Source of the DNA: DASVVT01 sp036386415
GTDB taxonomy: Bacteria > Acidobacteriota > Blastocatellia > Pyrinomonadales > Pyrinomonadaceae
DNA: 64,000 bases
Assembly: GCA_036386415.1 (NCBI GenBank)
Contig: DASVVT010000004.1
Coordinates: forward strand, 51,888-115,887
Direction of reading: 5' to 3'
A program made the translations under genes and the position numbers. The notes under the pieces were generated by a model, which was given only the letters and a program-made list of their open reading frames with translations, was not told where the DNA came from and ran no database searches. Position 1 is the first letter of the stretch. The number at the start of each line of letters is the position of its first letter. This document shows, piece after piece, positions 61,543-64,000 of this stretch.

Positions 61543-62343
61543 TTAGAGCTCGCCACGCACAGCCCAGGCACGAGCCATCAGATCAATCCCGCCATCACTT
61601 TTGCTTGGGAGACGTGAACGAATCAGCTCACGCAGCTCTATTCTCTGATCTTCACTCAGCGACATCGCATAACTTGGCGCGGGACCTTGCCCGCCGAGAA
61701 ATGGAGACCAGTAATCATCGAAGCTGTGAAAGACTGTTGGCACGTCAACGGCGCGCGCTTCCGTTTGTCTCAATCCGGCATCTTGGAAGAGTTGCAGCAG
61801 CCGATTCTGGTTACAGATAGGAAACCGTCTGCCTTCATCCAACTTCTTTGCCGCAGGATCAAGCGTCGCTGCCGCATCCCAGAAGTAGCGCATCAGTTGC
61901 ATCTCGCCTGCATAATCCCAGACATAAACAGCAACGACGCCTCCGATCCGAGTCACGCGCGCCATCTCGGAGACCGCTTCTGCCGGCTCAGGCACAAAGT
62001 TAAGGGCTAATCCCGAAACAACAACATCGAAGGATGCCGTTTGGTACGGCAATGTTCGTGCATCACCTACATCGAACCGAGCACGATCATCGGTTATGAG
62101 CTTGCGTGCATAATTGACATACTCTTCTGACGGATCAATGCCCTGCACCAGTGAGGGCATGGTCACATCTAAAATTGTCTGGCTCAGCGCGCCCGTGCCA
62201 CAACCAACGTCAAGCCAACGCATATTTTTCTGAGCTTTAAGCCAGGATAAAAACTCACGTGCCACCAGTCGGCTCCATCGTCCCACGTAAGGCTCGTAAG
62301 CATCTCCACTAGCCCACACAGATTTTTGGTCTAATCCCTTCAT
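61543..62343 (-). CDS. class I SAM-dependent methyltransferase
   Basis: A 266-residue methyltransferase. Motif I is RWLDVGCGTGALSQTIL near residue 38, the acidic residue after strand two is in VQGIDPSEEYV near 64, DVGDARTLPYQTASFDVVVS near 91 and ALNFVPEPAEAVSEMARV near 112 complete the ubiE/BioC-like pattern. Substrate unknown. It is the most downstream of the three cassette genes. Its start lies about 29 bases after the attC-like site on the upstream side, consistent with a cassette. Confidence 0.85.
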   Translation of the reverse strand: MKGLDQKSVWASGDAYEPYVGRWSRLVAREFLSWLKAQKNMRWLDVGCGTGALSQTILDVTMPSLVQGIDPSEEYVNYARKLITDDRARFDVGDARTLPYQTASFDVVVSGLALNFVPEPAEAVSEMARVTRIGGVVAVYVWDYAGEMQLMRYFWDAAATLDPAAKKLDEGRRFPICNQNRLLQLFQDAGLRQTEARAVDVPTVFHSFDDYWSPFLGGQGPAPSYAMSLSEDQRIELRELIRSRLPSKSDGGIDLMARAWAVRGEL

Positions 62344-62370
62344 GTCGGTAGCTGTAGACTGATGCCCGAA

Positions 62371-62459
62371 TTAACCAGACGCGTACACAACCTTGAAACC
62401 ATCCAGGTTCTCGATGAAAGCCAGGCTAACGCGCGCTCCGGTTGAATGACTTGTTGGGC
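62371..62459 (-). other. attC-like site 2 (downstream of mddA)
   Basis: On the minus strand: GCCCAACAAGTCATTCAACC at the start (R'' core GCCCAAC), then GGAGCGCGCG, and at the end CGCGTCTGGTTAATTCGGGC. The two ends pair as AACCGGAGCGCG with CGCGTCTGGTT apart from small mismatches, as in the L'/L'' arms of attC. Length is about 89 bases. The R' end is degenerate, reading CATCAG instead of TTRRRY. Confidence 0.65.
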
Positions 62460-62492
62460 GGCGTAGATCAGAAATCAATTTTTAATACAGCC

Positions 62493-63224
62493 CTACCTCT
62501 TTTTCGGCAATGGCAGAAGCATTGACACCTGCCTGCGGTACTCCTCATAAGCTGTGCCGTGGATGTTCGCCAGGTCGCGCTCTTCAAGCTGAATGGCAAT
62601 CAGGATGTAAGCAGTCGTGGCGATGGCGAAAACCAGATGCCCGACCGTCATACGTGGCGCGGCCCAGAAGGCGATAATAAAACCCAGCATGATCGGGTGG
62701 CGCACGAATCTGTAAAAGAACGGCGTCCTGAATCCAGAATCGGCGTACTCCTGACCTTTTTGGTACAGATAAACCTGTCGCACGCCGAAGAGGTCGAAGT
62801 GGCTGATGAGGAACGTGCTGACGAGCACGATTGCCCACCCGATAAAGAAGAGCGCCCACAGGAGGTAACGCGCCGTCGGGCTCTCAACATTCCACACCAC
62901 ATCCGTCATCGGTCGCCACTGCCAAAAGAGAAGAATTAGCGCAAGGCTTGCGAAAAGCACATAGGTACTGCGCTCTACAGGTTGCGGAACAAATCGAGTC
63001 CACCACTTCTTAAAGCCGGGGCGTGCCATGACGCTGTGCTGGGCGGCGAAGAGTCCGAGGAGCAAGGCGTTGACCAGTAGTGCTTGTGTGAAGGTAGCGG
63101 ATTCACCGGAATCAATCCCTTTAGGCACCACCAGATTCCCGACGAAACCGATAGCGTAGAGAAACGTGACGAAGAAAACCAAATAGCTCACCACCCCGTA
63201 GACGAAAGCGAGTATCCGACCCAT
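62493..63224 (-). CDS. mddA: methanethiol S-methyltransferase
   Basis: A 243-residue membrane methyltransferase of the NnrU/isoprenylcysteine-methyltransferase-like group that closely resembles MddA, which methylates methanethiol to dimethyl sulfide with SAM. Recognisable MddA segments are FLYAIGFVGNLVVPKGIDSG near residue 21, AQHSVMARPGFKKWWTRFVP near 60, ERSTYVLFASLALILLFWQW near 84, FLISHFDLFGVRQVYLY near 137 and FYRFVRHPIMLGFIIAFWAA near 170 (SAM-binding RHP). About five membrane helices are expected. A GGAGGGA site lies eight bases before the ATG. It sits between two attC-like sites as a gene cassette. Confidence 0.85.
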   Translation of the reverse strand: MGRILAFVYGVVSYLVFFVTFLYAIGFVGNLVVPKGIDSGESATFTQALLVNALLLGLFAAQHSVMARPGFKKWWTRFVPQPVERSTYVLFASLALILLFWQWRPMTDVVWNVESPTARYLLWALFFIGWAIVLVSTFLISHFDLFGVRQVYLYQKGQEYADSGFRTPFFYRFVRHPIMLGFIIAFWAAPRMTVGHLVFAIATTAYILIAIQLEERDLANIHGTAYEEYRRQVSMLLPLPKKR

Positions 63225-63277
63225 GACGTGTCCCTCCTCTCGTGTCTAATGGTCTGTTTTAAATTAACTCAACAGCC

Positions 63278-63378
63278 GCCCAACGCTCGAAGTAACCGGG
63301 CGCTCACAACCACGAAACTATCCGAGTTCTTGTTGGAAGCCAAGCTAATTCGCGTTCCGGTCGAATGAGTTGTTATAC
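63278..63378 (-). other. attC-like site 3 (between the membrane protein gene and mddA)
   Basis: On the minus strand it runs from GTATAACAACTCATTCGACC to GGTTACTTCGAGCGTTGGGC. The R' core GTTGGGC fits GTTRRRY exactly, and the arms ATTCGACCGG and CCGGTTACTTCGA pair with a bulge, the hallmark of an attC hairpin. Length is about 101 bases. This is the clearest of the sites. Confidence 0.7.
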
Positions 63379-63393
63379 GCGGCATCATGCTCA

Positions 63394-63834
63394 TCAAGCA
63401 TTCTGTTTATAGTAAGCTACTACATGGCGACGATTAAAATACCACCAATTGATGCCTATCCAGAATAAACCGCGAATAATAGCCCCCACAGATTTTATGA
63501 CATTCTCGCCCACTACCCGTCCACTCGACATCAATGCAACGTTGTTGATGATAAGCAACAATGAGCTGATTGTAACTAAGCCCAGCAGAAGATACCGCGC
63601 AGGATTATCCCCAATCCATGCCCACACGGAAGCTGCCATGACAAGCACACCCAGGCCTATGCCGGTAACTAAAACAACGAAAGATAATTCACCCTCTGTC
63701 ATCCTATTCAGCCAAATTACCGCAATCAGCGGGACTAAGCCGACAGCTATGAAATCAAAAGCAGTAATAATGTAGACGCCGATAGGCTTGTCGATTTTTC
63801 TTGGGGTCTGGGTTTCAGAAGCATTCATTGACAT
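63394..63834 (-). CDS. small membrane protein, cassette-borne
   Basis: A 146-residue protein with about four membrane helices (VYIITAFDFIAVGLVPLIAV, LSFVVLVTGIGLGVLVMAAS, YLLLGLVTISSLLLIINNVA, VGAIIRGLFWIGINWWYFN) and a short polar N-terminus. No family recognised. The frame opens at 63918, but ATG 63834 (or 63828) is 31 bases inside the presumed cassette boundary and is preferred. Codon use and GC are lower than in the housekeeping genes, in keeping with cassette origin. Confidence 0.65.
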   Translation of the reverse strand: MSMNASETQTPRKIDKPIGVYIITAFDFIAVGLVPLIAVIWLNRMTEGELSFVVLVTGIGLGVLVMAASVWAWIGDNPARYLLLGLVTISSLLLIINNVALMSSGRVVGENVIKSVGAIIRGLFWIGINWWYFNRRHVVAYYKQNA

Positions 63835-63859
63835 AAGTTTAGATTTATTGCGCGAAAGC

Positions 63860-63975
63860 GCATAACGCTCGAATTTGTATGTTGACTGAAGTCGGCTGAA
63901 GCAGCAAGCTTTAGCCAACCCAGGGCACCGAAGAAGCTGTGCTCGAATTATGACTCCGAGTCAGCGGGTTAGAAA
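63860..63975 (-). other. attC-like site 4, left end clear, right end uncertain
   Basis: The minus-strand end AAATTCGAGCGTTATGC matches the usual attC R' end (GCGTTATGC). Upstream, TGACTCGGAGTC and GACTTCAGTCA can pair, which suggests a full site reaching to about 63975, but the R'' core is not clear. It marks the upstream boundary of the membrane-protein cassette. Confidence 0.5.
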
Positions 63976-64000
63976 AGCTCTCGGTGCTCACATTGCAGCG

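Larger units (their letters stand above)
61421..64000 (-). mobile_element. partial integron gene-cassette array (no integrase in window)
   Basis: Three minus-strand genes, each with a very short 5' leader (about 30-60 bases) and each followed by an attC-like site, lie head to tail. For the mddA cassette the first bases (TTGGGC, after G at 63284) pair exactly with the GCCCAAC at its end (62453-62459). For the small membrane protein cassette the first bases (TTATGC) pair with GTATAAC at its end through one G-T wobble. This is the pairing expected of a cassette circle. The orientation places attI and any integrase beyond position 64000. It may also be an integrase-less cluster. Confidence 0.65.

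Overview
The window reads as chromosome of a Gram-negative (diderm) bacterium, most likely an acidobacterium of the Blastocatellia/Pyrinomonadales type. This placement is an inference. It rests on LPS genes (lpxC, kdsD, a fused lptF-lptG), a fused aroD-aroE, a large secreted protein ending in FG-GAP-like repeats of the type common in that group, and intergenic spacers crowded with inverted-repeat elements. Most genes are single or in pairs, on both strands, with ordinary housekeeping functions.

Layout. 1-10.4 kb: a membrane protein, an alpha/beta hydrolase, two ATP-grasp proteins, citrate synthase, an HD-GYP phosphodiesterase, and an acyl-CoA dehydrogenase followed by an APH-like kinase (together resembling a split ACAD10/11). 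10.4-14.7 kb: a DUF58 / secreted protein / MoxR group. 15-16.1 kb: a type IV pilin-like protein, tRNA-Val(CAC) and a small Pro-rich secreted protein. 16.4-28.7 kb, all on the minus strand: a beta-propeller protein, a ThiF/MoeB enzyme, a WD40-Roc GTPase-TIR/SEFIR-like protein, AroDE, CysK, a zinc-ribbon protein, RlmB and an unknown protein. 28.8-31.1 kb: a B12-dependent radical SAM enzyme of the RiPP-maturase type followed by a 65-residue Lys-rich peptide. 31.2-43.7 kb: a lipoprotein, an NYN nuclease, a DUF2203 protein, fused LptF-LptG, an RDD protein, NFACT/RqcH, a CrtC-like protein, an M64 peptidase and HemL. 43.9-52.1 kb: a histidine kinase, Pol I with a degenerate proofreading domain, LpxC, an unknown secreted protein and KdsD. 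52.4-58.6 kb: a decayed P-domain protein remnant, then a 1564-residue secreted repeat protein behind a structured leader.

The right end (about 61.4-64.0 kb) looks like part of an integron gene-cassette array. Three minus-strand genes (a SAM methyltransferase, a methanethiol S-methyltransferase MddA and a small membrane protein) are separated by attC-like sites. For two of the cassettes the seven-base ends pair as expected for a cassette circle. No integrase lies in the window; the orientation places attI beyond the right edge.

The spacers carry several unrelated families of long hairpins, each built by iterating a short word of 7-10 bp. One family uses a GCAAAGG word and another a CAGTAGN word. 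They abut or enter gene ends: they encode the last residues and stop codons of HemL, the histidine kinase and LpxC, and they border the starts of NFACT, DUF2203 and the lipoprotein.

The best candidates for something undescribed are the cassette array, the WD40-Roc-TIR protein, the radical SAM/Lys-rich peptide pair and the iterated-word hairpins. All function calls come from reading motifs; no database search was possible.
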